Source: Turritopsis dohrnii
Taxonomy: Eukaryota; Cnidaria; Hydrozoa; Anthoathecata; Oceaniidae
NCBI GenBank assembly: GCA_027922465.2
Contig: BQMF02000032.1
Location: 1,364,001-1,428,000 of the forward strand
DNA length: 64,000 bases
Reading direction: 5' to 3'
Shown: positions 44,183 through 55,823 of the stretch, one piece after another
How positions within the stretch are numbered: the stretch's first letter is position 1
Layout: the number at the start of each line of letters is the position of its first letter
Made by a program: the position numbers and the translations under genes
The notes under the pieces: model-generated
Told to the model about the DNA's origin: nothing
What the model saw: the letters and a program-made list of their open reading frames with translations, nothing else
Database searches by the model: none

Positions 44183-46231
44183 AAACTGCAAAGTTTCCTC
44201 CGGGAACAGTTTTCCTTTAAAGAAAAATAGAGGTCAAAATAATGTTTTTAAGAAGTGATTGCATTTTTCTTGGGTTATTGTGTCTGCCTAGTTTTAAAAA
44301 TAGTGAAGAGTTAAAACAATTATTTTTCAAATATTATAAGGATCATTTTCAAAATAATTGTATGACTGATTACAGTTCAGTACAAAAGTCCTGTGATTGT
44401 TTCTTAGTTCTTAGTTTTTCTTCGATGTGCGTAAAGCCACATAGAGGTGAGAGACACTTTTTCACCATTAGTATAAAAGCATGTGGCATTTGAAGTCAGT
44501 TTTTCTTATCATGCTCTATAACATGTGTACACTTTTAAGACGCTATTTCTTGATTTAATTTTCGTTATGGTGTTTACACGCCTTAATTATATTTTGTGTC
44601 ACCTTTTTCAGACACGGGATTTACGTACGTCATCACGTTACGTACATCAAGTTAGATTTTTCATCATTTTCGAAGTTAGATTTTTACCCGGGTTACTAGT
44701 ATGATGTATGACCGTGTAACATACCTGATATGAAGTAAAACTTTATGATCATATGTATATCGTCCAATTTTTAAAAGATAGGACGTTCTCTATTTCTTAA
44801 TATACATTATGATCTTATAATTCTATTGTTAGATACTGCTAAGGGAAATATATTGGTTACTTCCTTCTGTTTCTAATTGACTTTCTTTTTCAAGAATTGC
44901 AAGTGGCAAGTTATTTGTCATTCATGTTAATAATAAAACAGTTTTGATGAAAAAAATTGGAAAAAAACATATGACCATAAAACAACAGAGCATAATGATG
45001 AAGCATAACGGGTGTTTTATATAATCATTATTTCATTATAAAATATGATGCTGTACAGCTTTACTTTTCAACACAGCTTTTTAGTTTAATTCTACTAAAA
45101 AATGAGTATATTGATTTTGTTATATAACCATAAAATAAAGTACAAAATTTTATCAATTAAAACCTTTTTGGCTTATGCCAAAACAAATTTCTGAAACAAC
45201 TTTCGTGTAAAACAAGCTATTTGTATGAAAACCATTCCACAAAATCATCAAATTAGCTACACATTTACATCAAGTGTAAAACCGTGGAAACATTAAAAGG
45301 ATCTATTTACATATTTACAAGTTAAAATTCTCATGTGACACCATGTTTTATAAATTGAGTAATTTCGTTTCTATTTGATTATTTAATGAGTGGCCTTTTA
45401 ATAGATGCTATAATAGATGCTTCAAGATTTTTGCTTTTTCTAAAGTTCTTAGGAGCTGGCAGCAACACTTTCCATTCACATTTATGATTCTCATTGTCCC
45501 TGAGGTATTTAGTGGTCCCTGAGTCCTTTATAAATAGCTTGTTTTATGCAAGAGTTGTTTCACAAATTTGTTTTATACTGAAAAAGCCGAAAAGCTTTTA
45601 ATTAATAAAATTGTGTATTTGATTTTATCGTTATTTAACATGGCAAATAATTTGAATTATTATATTGAGCACTTGTTTTCTGTTGAAATAGCATATGTAT
45701 AGTTTTTTCTTCATTTGTGAAGCATCCTTTTTAAAGTACCAGAAGTGAAGATGGTCAAATGATACCCCATTTTTTGTTAAAATTCAGCGTTTTTTTGAAA
45801 ATTGGCATACAAGTTTTTTCTTCATATCTCTTTAAGGAATGAACGAAATTTATTGTATCAAAATTTAAATTAAGCAATTCTCTTTATATTAAAAGTAAGT
45901 TTATGCCTAAAACCTTGTAGTTTTCGAGAAATGCCTTTTCCAACACCTGGACTTTTTTGTGACACACCTGGTATTAAGGCATCTTTGGACTCCTATTACT
46001 CCTCTCCTTTCAAAGTCTGTTTTATCCACTTGGAAGGGAAAAACTAATATTAATACAGCTTTTATTTCTTTTGTTGTTAAGACAAATTTGCTGCTGTTTC
46101 TTAATTCGATCCTGTTTACATTAACTAATCATTGACTAATCCTAATTGACTAAAACTATTCCTTCTGTACTACATCAAAAGCTTTTATTTTGTTTTTGTT
46201 GTACATAATTCATAATTTCCTTTCTTGGTAG
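44183..46231 (+). other. SEC63 intron, unrecognised
   Basis: AT-rich. TATGATCATATG motifs near 44740-44760 and an AAAAGATAGGACGTTCTCTA stretch near 44775 are related (inverted) to 58920-58980, so a relic of the TTAA-flanked family I is likely. The 83-codon ORF at 44242 has no recognised domain. It ends in the acceptor TTTCTTGGTAG. Confidence 0.4.
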
Positions 46232-46300
46232 GATTTTCTAGAAAAAGAGAACATATCTGAAGAGTCTCTGGAAGAACATCCTGAAGAAGATGGCTTTTTA
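46232..46300 (+). CDS. SEC63: SEC63 exon
   Basis: 69 bases, phase 0 at both ends, GGTAG| and |GTAAGT. It encodes DFLEKENISEESLEEHPEED then GFL, continuing LTRNFLG from the exon at 31131. This is the start of the acidic, poorly conserved linker of SEC63. Confidence 0.88.
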
Positions 46301-46754
46301 GTAAGTTAAAGAAATCCTAAGATAACCTTCTCAGATTTGAAAACATTGGTTTACTGCCAATACACCTACCCCTGCAGTTTTGTTGTGTGCAATTAGGAAC
46401 ATGGATCTATTTGGATTGCATGGACACCATCTGTATTTGCACTCTATCATCAAATCAAATTACCTTGAATGTTTTATAAAGCCAGTTAGACTGGAAATGT
46501 TTTCGTAGTTTTATTCATCAAGAAAATGAAATTCGTGTGAGAGTTACTTGTTTTTTTTTAAATATCATGAGCTTTTATAGTTTATCTTCTTATTGTGTGG
46601 TTTGTATGCTGCAAAATTAGTGCAAGATGAATGTTGGGTTTTAATTTTATAGTGTTCTTTCATTATACTGTAAGCAAAAAGTCAATTTTACATAAAAACG
46701 TTATTTTTAACTATAAAAACAAAAAGAAAGAAAAAAAAAGCATTTGACTTTCAG
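46301..46754 (+). other. SEC63 intron, unrecognised
   Basis: No recognised feature. AT-rich, with an A-rich tract at 46715-46740 just before a LINE 3' fragment. Confidence 0.4.
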
Positions 46755-47034
46755 TAAAGTTTAGACCACGACTGAAAAAAGGCCAAAAACACAATTTTCA
46801 ACTGGAATGCTTTTTTGCAAAAGATGGTGTTAGAGGCATCCAGCAAAATTCCTTCTATTACCGGTCGTTGAAAACATGGAACAGCTTGCCAAGATACGTT
46901 GTAAATGCTGAAACACTAAACAGCTTCAAGAACAATTTAGACGCATATTGGGCTGATCACCCGCAAAGATTTGATCACAAATTACACAAGAACGATTCGT
47001 AGAGGCTTGTATTGCCTGAGAATTTGTAATACTG

Positions 47035-47095
<61 letters not shown>
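46755..47095 (+). mobile_element. 5'-truncated LINE 3' end with (TAA)n tail
   Basis: An open frame from about 46806 reads CFFAKDGVRGIQQNSFYYRS, LKTWNSLPRYVVNAETLNSF and KNNLDAYWADHPQRF, stopping at 47000. R..L..WN.LP..VV.A.....FK..LD.Y is the usual C-terminus of CR1/L2-like reverse transcriptase ORFs. A short UTR follows and then about 19 TAA units (47037-47095), the element's own tail. Confidence 0.8.
47037..47095 (+). repeat. (TAA)n microsatellite, LINE tail
   Basis: Near-perfect TAA units. It directly follows the LINE 3' UTR, so it is the tail of that insertion. Confidence 0.9.
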
Positions 47096-47097
<2 letters not shown>

Positions 47098-47270
47098 TAT
47101 GGCACAGAAAGATTCACATTAATTAATCGCATGCTAGACCTTTACAATGTGAAAGCCAAAATTTTGTTTCATTGGACCTTAAAGCTCAAAATTTTGCTGT
47201 TTATGGTTAAACAATATTGACGATCAGCTCAGTGAGACTTAATTTACTTGAGAACGTAATTTATTTCTAG

Positions 47271-47387
47271 AATTCACCAAAACCTGCAAAGTCAAGCTGG
47301 CAAAGAAAAGTTAAGAAAGGAAAAGGATCAAAGAAGAATCCTAAGAAGAACATTTCCAAAAAGTTCGTAAATAAGAAGACGACTGAG
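47271..47387 (+). CDS. SEC63: SEC63 exon, basic linker
   Basis: 117 bases, phase 0, TTTCTAG| and |GTTTGC. It encodes NSPKPAKSSWQRKVKKGKGS and KKNPKKNISKKFVNKKTTE. This corresponds to the lysine-rich linker of animal SEC63 (GGW..KSKGPKK...KSKKKK). Confidence 0.9.
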
Positions 47388-47477
47388 GTTTGCCACTTTC
47401 ATTAGCTTGATAAGTCTGTCTTAAAAGGAAAGCAGTTTTATTAAGAAGGAAAATATTTTCTTAATGAATTGTTTTAG

Positions 47478-47539
47478 GAAAAACACGAGGAAAACCAAAG
47501 TTTTGATGAAGAAAATACTGAAGATTGTAAAGAAAAAGA
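47478..47539 (+). CDS. SEC63: SEC63 exon, acidic linker
   Basis: 62 bases, TTTTAG| and |GTGTGT, leaving in phase 2. It encodes EKHEENQSFDEENTEDCKEK; the split aspartate codon is completed by the next exon. Low-complexity acidic linker. The donor is only 36 bases from the CAGGCCT element at 47576. Confidence 0.85.
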
Positions 47540-47575
47540 GTGTGTGTTTTCTTTTATTAAGTTAATTACCAATGT

Positions 47576-48621
47576 CAGGCCTGGTCATGAATAAAATGCT
47601 TGGAGTGCGGCAATCGCACGCCATTTTCTGTATTTTTAAATATGGCGTGCGATGAACGCACGCCATACGAACTCAAGGCGTGCGCTAAAAAATATAACAA
47701 AACTACAATACTATCCTTAAAATAAATAAAAAACAAATAACTTTTGCTGACAATAGAACACCAAAGATTTCTGCAAACCAGATGTTACAAGCTACTCTCT
47801 ACCTTAAATTAAAAATATTTTAACAAATAAGGAAACGGTGACGTTTAGTTTTTTTACTTTGATTTAAAAAACATGCGCATGATGTGTTGCGATAAACGCT
47901 AAGGACCAAGGACGCTAACTCAAAATGTAGAGATTTCCTTCGTTACACCTTTTCTATCCATCGTGAAAAATTAGTGAAAATGCATCCCACCTCATTTTTA
48001 TTGGAAAGTAGTCATGAACACTCCTTCGTAGAAGTTTTAAAGTTCATAAAAAGTTCTTAGTAAAACAGCAAGTAAAACAGATTTCTTTAGAAATTGGTAA
48101 AAAATTCTGAACGAAATAATAAAAACTTAGTTCTTAAAACTTAGTTCTTACATGTGGAAACACTGTATTTACAGTGATTTCATTTTTTTAAATTTTTTTT
48201 TCATTTCCATTTCAAGCACAGTGACGAATTGAAAAAAATGTATTCGTTGAAACGCGACTTCATTCATCAAACAAGTTTTTCTTTCGTCTTAAAGGAATTG
48301 AAAAAAATATGTGTTCGTTGAAACGTGACTTCATTCATCAAACAAGTTTTTCTTTCGTAAATATGAACATATATAACACCTGTTGATTAATCTACCAGCT
48401 GATGGAAGAAAAAATATGTGATCAAATGTTCCGTTATTGCGAAAAAAACGTAAATATTCTGCACGTGCGATTTATAAATCTGTTTGATTGCACGTGCGGT
48501 AATCGCACGCCTAGGGTCCGTTTTTACGAAATTCACGTGTGCGATTAACGCACGCCTTAGCCGATCTAGGCGTGTGTGGGCGCGTGCGCGTGCGATCGCA
48601 CGCCATTCATGACCAGGCCTG
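47576..48621. mobile_element. CAGGCCT element with GCGTGCGATCGCACGC arrays (copy K1)
   Basis: Ends CAGGCCTGGTCATGAAT and its complement, with an exact 5-base duplication AATGT (47571-47575 and 48622-48626). Near the ends GCGTGCGATCGCACGC, GCACGTGCGG and GGCGTGCGAT motifs repeat in both orientations. The middle holds a 70-base tandem pair (TTGAAACG(C/T)GACTTCATTCA). It fills the intron between the SEC63 exons at 47478 and 48662. No coding capacity. Confidence 0.85.
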
Positions 48622-48661
48622 AATGTAGAATAGTTTTTAGTTAACATGATATTTCTGATAG

Positions 48662-48866
48662 TAATGTGAACGAAAGAGAAGAGTCTGGTGATGATGCAGC
48701 AAATAACTCTCTCAATGAGTCAGATGATGAGGATGCAACAACAGAATTTGGTAGTGCTGAAGAAGAATGGTCTTCTATAAAAGATGATGATCTTATTCAG
48801 CCAGAAAAACTATTGGAAGTTAAATCGAAGGAAAGTCATATTGTGCACTGCCCCTACTTTCCTGAA
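48662..48866 (+). CDS. SEC63: SEC63 exon, acidic region and start of the last Sec63 beta domain
   Basis: 205 bases, TCTGATAG| and |GTATGC. It completes an aspartate codon, then NVNEREESGDDAANNSLNES, DDEDATTEFGSAEEEWSSIK, LLEVKSKESHIVHCPYFPE. In vertebrate SEC63 the same order is an acidic run, EW..L, LLE.KSK..H.VY.LYFPE. This exon and the next give the surest identification. Confidence 0.94.
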
Positions 48867-48999
48867 GTATGCTTTCATTATACTTGTATTTAATGATTTC
48901 AGTATACCTGATATACTTCAGTGTAGAGATTAAAAGAGTTTAAAACTATATTTTCATAGAGAGAAGAATTCTATTGCTTCATGTATTTGTCAATTCTAG

Positions 49000-49098
49000 G
49001 ATAAGCATGAGTACTGGTGGGTTTACATTACTTCCAAGAAGTCCAATGATTTACTCACTCCGCCACAACTAATCACCCACTTGAAGGAACAGGAAGAG
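49000..49098 (+). CDS. SEC63: SEC63 exon, last one visible
   Basis: 99 bases, phase 0, AATTCTAG| and |GTAAAG. It encodes DKHEYWWVYITSKKSNDLLT then PPQLITHLKEQEE, equal to the EKQEWWWLYI..RKN..L.S.P..V..LK..EE block. The following exon should encode a V.LKF.AP..PG.Y.Y...LRSD..MG type sequence; I did not find it up to 64000. Confidence 0.94.
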
Positions 49099-49665
49099 GT
49101 AAAGTGATATGATAAGATTATGTTATATTTTATAATTGAATAGTTTACTCATCTAAATGCCAAAGCATTTGTACCCCTTCATTTTTCTCTTGTTTAAGCT
49201 CTTTGGTCATCAGCCATATAGAAACTTAGATTTAGGTGGATATTTTTGCTGCTCGTCAACCAATCTCTGGATTAGTTTAATCACAATCGGGACTTTTATA
49301 AGCTTGTGTCAAAGCTCACTCCAGAGTATCTTTTTAAAGGGGAACTAAACTAAAGAAATCACAAGTTCATTTTTTTATACCATTTGAAACAGCTTTACAA
49401 ATGCTGAAAGTCAGTTTTTGAATTTTCAAAAAATCATTTTTCATTTTTGAGATGTTGCCCTTTAAAGGTTTTTTCCAAAACATGATCTATATCAGTGCCG
49501 TATCCAGAGTTTTTTTGGGCGCACTGGTTTTCTTCATTTAGTGACACCCGAAACCTGCTCATGGTGTGGTCTGAGGGGTGAGAAAAGTTTTGGTTTTTAA
49601 AAGGCCTAGAGATTTACATCAAATAAATTGCCTATAAGATATTAGTGTTGACGTTAAGTTTTAAT

Positions 49666-49765
49666 GCAGACAAGTGGGGGACGTATTAACTTGTGAACCC
49701 CAAAACACAAGGACTGAGCGTCAATGCAAAGCTCGACTCTCTCAGTCTTAACTTTTCTTGTCTGC
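49666..49765 (+). ncRNA. Candidate structured RNA repeat, copy 2
   Basis: 100 bases: outer stem GCAGACAAG/CTTGTCTGC (9 of 9 pairs), hairpin TGGGG...CCCCA, hairpin GACTGAG...CTCAGTC. Compared with 33619-33717, a C-G pair replaces T-A in the outer stem and another C-G replaces T-A in the last hairpin, both sides changed together. Function unknown. Confidence 0.4.
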
Positions 49766-50329
49766 TGTGACCGAAACATTGATTTTGTTCACAACATTCA
49801 TTTCTTAACATCTGATTTGAAATATGTAATTTGTTGAAAACCCATCAAATGACGTTGGTCGTTATTTCTTATCTATTTCCCTTCTTTTTTCCGTAAGTCA
49901 AAAAAATCTTTTTTCATAAAAGTAGTTATTATCAGTGTTACGGCGCAACGTCTATGTCTAGTGAGATAATAAAATAGAACACTCCATTTGGACACTCAAT
50001 TACTTTAAAGAATGAATGAAAATGCACGGAGGAGAGCATAAAGAAATGAAAAAGAAAAATACGTGATAAATTTCAATGTAGCACTATGCAAATGAATTTG
50101 AAAGAAGAAACAGGTGTTGTATTTTATTTGAGTAATTTCATAAATAAAACCCAGATGTGAAGATAAAAAGGTTCGTTCTATAAATAAAAAATAAATAAAT
50201 AAACTTATCGCGAACTCTCAATAGATCGTAAAAATTTCGAGATACCCCGCAACTGAGATAATGAAATTTATAGCGGGCTGTAAATGCTGACAGGACCAAG
50301 TTTTTTGTTTGAGATGTTCGCAACGCACG

Positions 50330-50353
50330 TTCGAGATAACGAGAGTCAACTGT
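50330..50353 (-). repeat. Tigger-like terminal sequence
   Basis: On the minus strand CAGTTGACTCTCGTTATCTC, the pogo/Tigger type end, followed outward by TA. The interior to the left (50200-50330) has further CGAGATAA-like motifs. A lone end of a decayed element. Confidence 0.5.
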
Positions 50354-51233
50354 ATCATCACTTGCATCAACAGAAATGCAGTAAATAATTTGAAAAAATA
50401 TGATCTTAATTAACAGGACACTAATGATTGTATTAAATCAAAAAACTTCCTTCGTGTTTTCAACTTGTTGTACTTCATGAATACAAAATAAAAAATGTTA
50501 TCTTCGTTTTTTTCTAAACCGAATTTTTTTTTTTTTTGGTTATGAGAGTTTGGGCGCCCAAACCGTATACCGGTATCAAAAACTTTCTAGATACACCACA
50601 CATGGCAATGTAACATCACAACATTCAAGAAGATATTGATGACATACAAATATGTATGAAAAACTCAGAAGGTTTTAATGATATATTGTTAGAACATTGC
50701 ATGTAGAGTGCTAAGTGACTGTAGTTGTAAAAATATCAAAGAAATTTATTGTCATTGCTACTCCGGCTCGGTTTTCTATTACTTTTTGCTGACAAAGCTA
50801 TACATCAACATCCAACACTGTTACTATGGCGAATTTCGCTTTAACTTAAAATTTTGTTTACCTTACCAGAGCAGATCCCCATTTATGGGTTTCTCAGCAA
50901 AAAGCAGAAGAGACCTGGAAACAAGCCAGGATAACTATGGCAACAATTATTTTTAGTGATTCGATACCTAAGGTGTTTGCCACCACACATACAAAATTCT
51001 AGCGGTGTATCACTAATATTTCTTCAGTTATTTACATATCTGTTTGTCAACAATTTCTTTTTGAACATTGTGATGTCACGTTTCCATGGAGATAAAGTTT
51101 TGAGCAAAAACTTTAAATGGCAATACCAAAAATGATTTTTTGAAAATTCAAAAACCGACTTTCATCATTTTTAAAATTCTTCCAAATAGTACAAAAAATC
51201 AATTTTGATTTTTTGAGTTTAGTTCCCCTTTAA

Positions 51234-53134
51234 GGTACAGGTTCTGTACTGTAGCAGAACCAACATCATCAATTACAAACTCTTGAAACATAAATATAAC
51301 AACAATTCTTTCAAAAGGAGTAGCGTAATGAGAACATTAAAATTACAGTTATGTTTCTTCATTTCTGGAATTCAGTGCATGCAGAAAGAGGGGGGCGTTT
51401 TTATTGTGAATGATGTCCTTAGAGGAAAATTTTGCTACAATTTATGTATTTTACTGGATTTTATGCATACAAAAATGTTTCTCAAAATGACATCTCACGA
51501 CTTTTAATGTACTCAACTATCATCAGTTCAGGCTGCTTGTGACAAATGCGCACGACTTTTTGTGCCTTTAAGGTACTTTTTTGAATTTTAATCAAACTTT
51601 AAGACAAGAATTTCTGATGGGTTTTTTTCGAAGAAGTTTGGGTTTCTTTGGGTTTTTTTCGTTTTAAAACTAAAACTTTGATGTAAAGTAGGTATCCATT
51701 GTAATTGTAGTTGGATTGTAATGGAAAATGTAATTGATCATTATGAAACTAATGACTGTGTTCAGGAAAAAAACATCTATAACTTTTAAAGTTTTTATTT
51801 TCATTAACTAAATTACAAGGTTCTAGAAAGGTTGGAAAAATATCTATCTAATGGTATAAAAGTCTTAATGAACCAACTAATATTAAAAAAGATTTTTTCC
51901 CCTGTGGCACACTGTAATTTAAATACATTTTGCTTTTTGTTTAAGCAAAGTGTTAAACCCCTACAAATTTTTTTAATAAAGTTATTTTGGTGCTGAGACT
52001 TAAAATTGATATTTAAAAGGACAAATCTTCTTCAACCTGTATATATTTTTATTTAAATGAAGGTGAGTATTCCAAAAGAGAATTTGTACAACTTGTCAAG
52101 CCAACATTAAAATGTTTTCATTTATCTGTTCCTACATTCATTTTTCATCCCAATGTTGATCTAAAAATGTTATCAAAATAAAGTTACAGAAGTCAATAAA
52201 AATCACTAAAAACCTGAACTTACATCTTCATGAAAACAAAGATAAACCTTTTCCAGTTGGGATCTTCGAACAACTTAAAATAGAACAAAAAATGCTGTGC
52301 GTTGGAACAAATCGCGTAAAATTTTGAAGGATTTGATAGGTAAGCGTAAAAGTTCAACTTTATCATTCTTTTTGAGGACGCTTTCAGCAGTGGCGTTATG
52401 AGACTGTCGTCCGGTGGCCTACTTTATTTACAAGAGCTTACAAATTACCTTGTGATAAGGTGCAAACCTGTCATAGAATGACAATTCTTTGTGAATCGTC
52501 CTAGAATTGTTTAAACAATTGACCTTTCGATAGACATGATATGTCTACCACAATGCAGTGTTTAAACAGAAATACGATAAAGATTCACACTCCTATCCAT
52601 AAATTCATCATTTATCCATCAGAGTACCCCTCATGTCTTCATCATCATCTTGATGTTTGTATCAGTAACGAAAGACGATGATATCTCAGGGGAAAACTAA
52701 TTTACAAAGTTTTTTTTATTTTGGAAGAATAAGATGTTAATAATTTGTGTCTTTAACCCATACACAAATAACAAATTCTTGACCAACTCAGAATAATGGC
52801 ATCATGTTAGGAAGACTTACAGGCAAAGCCAAAAATCTTTGGGTAGTTCGACTCAGATGTTACACAGACCAAAAAAGTCAGTGTCATGGTCAAAAATTTG
52901 TTCTTCAAACCACAACTTAATTTGCAAATATTGAGATATAATTGAAGAGTCACTAAAACATGCTGAAAACAACCTCGATTCATTACACTGCATTAAATTA
53001 TGAACTCAAAATTAATGTTAAACTGAAGAATTGTACAAATTATCCTGACAGTGAGGAAATTAATTGTATTAATTATTAGAATGTAATAAAACTGTTTGTT
53101 TCCCTCCATAGATAACAGCAGAAGGTACCACAGA
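51234..53134 (+). other. Unrecognised DNA with a core relic
   Basis: 51234-52030 shows nothing recognisable. 52030-52300 carries the shared transposon core (AAGGTGAGTATTCCAAAAGA, CAACTTGTCAAGCCAACATT, CTTCGAACAACTTAAAATAG) without recognisable ends. 52300-53134 shows nothing recognisable. The next SEC63 exon could be here but I do not see it. Confidence 0.4.
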
Positions 53135-53138
53135 TTAA

Positions 53139-53961
53139 AGGGAAATTAAGCCTTCATAGAAAATTTTTTATATTAGCTGCGGAAAGGTCTCATTAATCTT
53201 CTGTGACCATTAAAAATGGTCTAAAATAATAATTATACTCAAATTTTTCATTATTTAATATCTAACAACAGACACCATTGCTGCTTTCAAAAGAGCACTG
53301 CAATGGAATTTTTGACGTCACAGCGCGATTGCTCTTTCTGTAGGGATTGCGTGAACGTGTAGATTTTGTTTCTGTTGATGAAAATTCTTGTGTTCTTCGC
53401 GATATAAGATATTGTTTAGCTTTAGTATTAGTGTTATCCTCGAATCTTCGAAGAGTGTATAAAGAATGACACTAATCTTTTGTTGCACCACATAATATCA
53501 GCTGTCATTTTGTCCATCGTATTTACACTGATGTTGGAAAACGTTTTCTGTTTAGCTGGTTATCATAGTGTTAAATATTAAAGACACAATCAGTTATTTC
53601 GAAAGTAACTACAAATGGAAACCGTCCCCTATAATTCTATTTTAAGTTGTTCAACATGATCCCTTGTGGAAAACGTGTACCTTTGTTTTCATAATAAAGA
53701 TGTATGTTTTTACTTGTCATCTTTTACAGAATTTGCAAGTTTTCCAATCCACATGAGTTTAATTCTTCTTCTTTATTTTCATCATGGTCACTTACGTCAG
53801 TTTCAAAACTAGAATTCAGAATTTCCGAAGACGCTGAACTTTCATGAACGTCAGACATCTTGCAAAAGAAATTCGCTCTGTGGCGTCATGACTTTCATCT
53901 AGGATAAATGAAGTATTTTATGCTCAAAATTAAAAAAGAAAATCTAAGGTTTAATTTCCCT
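53139..53961. mobile_element. TTAA-flanked element (family J) holding the shared core
   Basis: Ends AGGGAAATTAAGCCTT and its near-complement AAGGTTTAATTTCCCT, each beside TTAA (53135-53138, 53962-53965). At 53460-53710 it carries the core of the GTGAC families (TGTCCATCGTATTTACACTGATG, TGGAAACCGTCCCCTATAAT; no GTGAC ends around it). The end type differs from families A-G. 823 bases; no transposase. Confidence 0.7.
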
Positions 53962-53965
53962 TTAA

Positions 53966-55377
53966 AGAATTACAAATGGGTTTTTATAACTGAAGACTTC
54001 CATTGACATACAGTACATAATAATATACTTATTAATAATAATACTACATGCAATTGAAGGAACAATAACAAAGCAAAGTATTCTGCAGCCTAAAAATTTA
54101 AAACAAAAGCTTAAAATGAAAAGTTTATTTTTATTTTTAAGTTTATTAAATGAATTCAGGAGAAACAACCTCTAAGTAAACATGAGTGACATTGTGTCAC
54201 TACATTGTGAGAGCTGTGAGTTTCAAAAAGGACAATTTCTTCCATAAAAAGATGATTTACACCACACTCAGAAAAGCAGAATGAACTGACTGGGTTTCAA
54301 TAAATATGTTTTGAGGGGTACATGCTTGCCACAATTTAAAGAGTGCATCACCATGTTTCAGCACATAGTCTAAATTTGAAGATATAATGTTAGGATAAAG
54401 CAGCCACAAACATGTACATATTTATAATATATAATGTACTAGCAATTCGTATGTGCATCAAAAGATTAAATTTCCATTAGATGCGTCATTCTTGATGCAC
54501 TCTTTGAATTTGTCAAATTTAAGAAATGTGCTATAATAACCAAAAAAGCCTCAGGCGACTGTTTTAAAATTAGTTTGTAAACATTTGATAAGGTTAAAAC
54601 AAGAAGAATCACAAGATCTCATAATTGGAAACGGAAATTGTGCACATGTTTTTAAAAAACTGATCAAAAAAGTGTCTGGGATCGTTTTGCTGCGATCAAA
54701 CATTAGAGAGATATCGTTGATCAAAGATTTTGTTAACATCTCAGACCCGTCCCCGAAAAAATTTAGACCCAACTTTTTCGTCATCCTATCACCTGTACGG
54801 CACATAAATGACGATTATCAAAAAAAAAAAACAATGTCCCTATCAGCAACTTTATTTTTACAGATCTTTTGAAATTTGAAATTAATGATCTTTTGAAAAA
54901 ACATTTTGCAAAATTTTGGATATGGCCACAATGGAGTAGGGTCGCAATAAAGGATAGTTATTTCTTGAATATCTAGTATTATAGTTATTCAATATCTAAT
55001 ATCTTTGTTAACAATACCAAAGAGTGATTTTAAATTTTTGTGTGAATAAAATAGGTTGAGGTCAGCTTGATAGGTGAGGTGAGGTTTGCTTTTGAACTGT
55101 TTGTGATCATGAGAATGAAGGTCTGAATGGAGGTGTATGAAGTATTCTCTAAGCACTTTTAAAGTGTTGGTGACTTCTTAATTACAACCTTTTATTTATT
55201 CAAAATCAAATTTTCATTTAATTCTTTTTTCTATAAAATTAATTTATGTGTAGGTACCAATGAGGCATTGATTAGTATTTGAGTGAATTCTTTGTATCTT
55301 CAATTTTGCTACAGAAATTTCATGGAATTAAGATTTTTTCCAATTATTGTTTTCTGCCATTCACCTATTTAATATAC
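53966..55377. other. Unrecognised DNA with two repeat relics
   Basis: 54440-54600 is a family B-type core relic (ATTAGATGCGTCATTCTTGA). 54600-54870 matches the repeat at 32440-32620. No exon recognised. The frames around 54551-54872 arise from these repeats. Confidence 0.4.
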
Positions 55378-55823
55378 TTAATGCTTCTTTTACACAATCA
55401 TATTTTATATGACATATGGTATATGATCATATGAAACACCTTCTATCATTCATCATATGTACTATTGTTAAATTGGGACCGTTTTTAACTATTAACTTAT
55501 ATATATTCAAATTTAGTATTTTAGCAGTATAATTTGTTTTACCTGATGATGTAGAAACTTCTACGAAAAGCTTCGTAAATATATAAATTTTAAAAAATGT
55601 TCTGAATGTTGTCTATTTTGCTTAATGGCGAATATTTCAATTTCAATTTTATTGTTAAAGGGTCATATGTTTTTTTACTGGTTTATTATCAACATGTACA
55701 TGACGAATAACTTGCTGAATTCTTCGACAAAGAAAGTCAAACAGAACAAGAAGAAAGTATTGGGTAAAGCCATGGCTTACACAGAGACCTACACTTGGCA
55801 TCTACGAAATGTTTATATTTGAC

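Larger units (their letters stand above)
49493..50600. mobile_element. hAT-like element nested in family H
   Basis: The left end CAGTGCCGTATCCAGAGTTT with TTTTGGGCGC has a partner at the right, the complement of GTATCTAGAAAGTTTTTGAT with GGGCGCCC near 50552. CAGTG and a GGATCCAG-like start are usual for hAT ends. The 8-base duplication expected for hAT is not clear. It contains a structured repeat (49666-49765) and a Tigger-like terminus (50330-50353). Confidence 0.5.
49338..51229. mobile_element. TTAA-flanked element (family H), complete ends
   Basis: Ends AGGGGAACTAAACT and the complement AGTTTAGTTCCCCT-like, each flanked by TTAA (49334-49337, 51230-51233). The outer arms share long inverted similarity, including AATTTTCAAAAAATCATTTTT. 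Related to 12685-13374. A hAT-like element (49493-50600) is nested inside. TTAA targets fit Kolobok or piggyBac. No transposase. Confidence 0.75.

Noticed and set aside
44580..44660. Possible promoter with TACGTACGTCATCACGTTACG motifs
   Set aside because: Only a short stretch of repeated CG motifs, no gene start near it; more likely part of a decayed element array.
46926..47132. Minus-strand ORF with a long tyrosine run
   Set aside because: The run is translated from the (TAA)n tail of a LINE 3' end on the plus strand.
54585..54872. 95-codon ORF
   Set aside because: It lies in a dispersed repeat also present at 32440-32620 where the frame is not kept.
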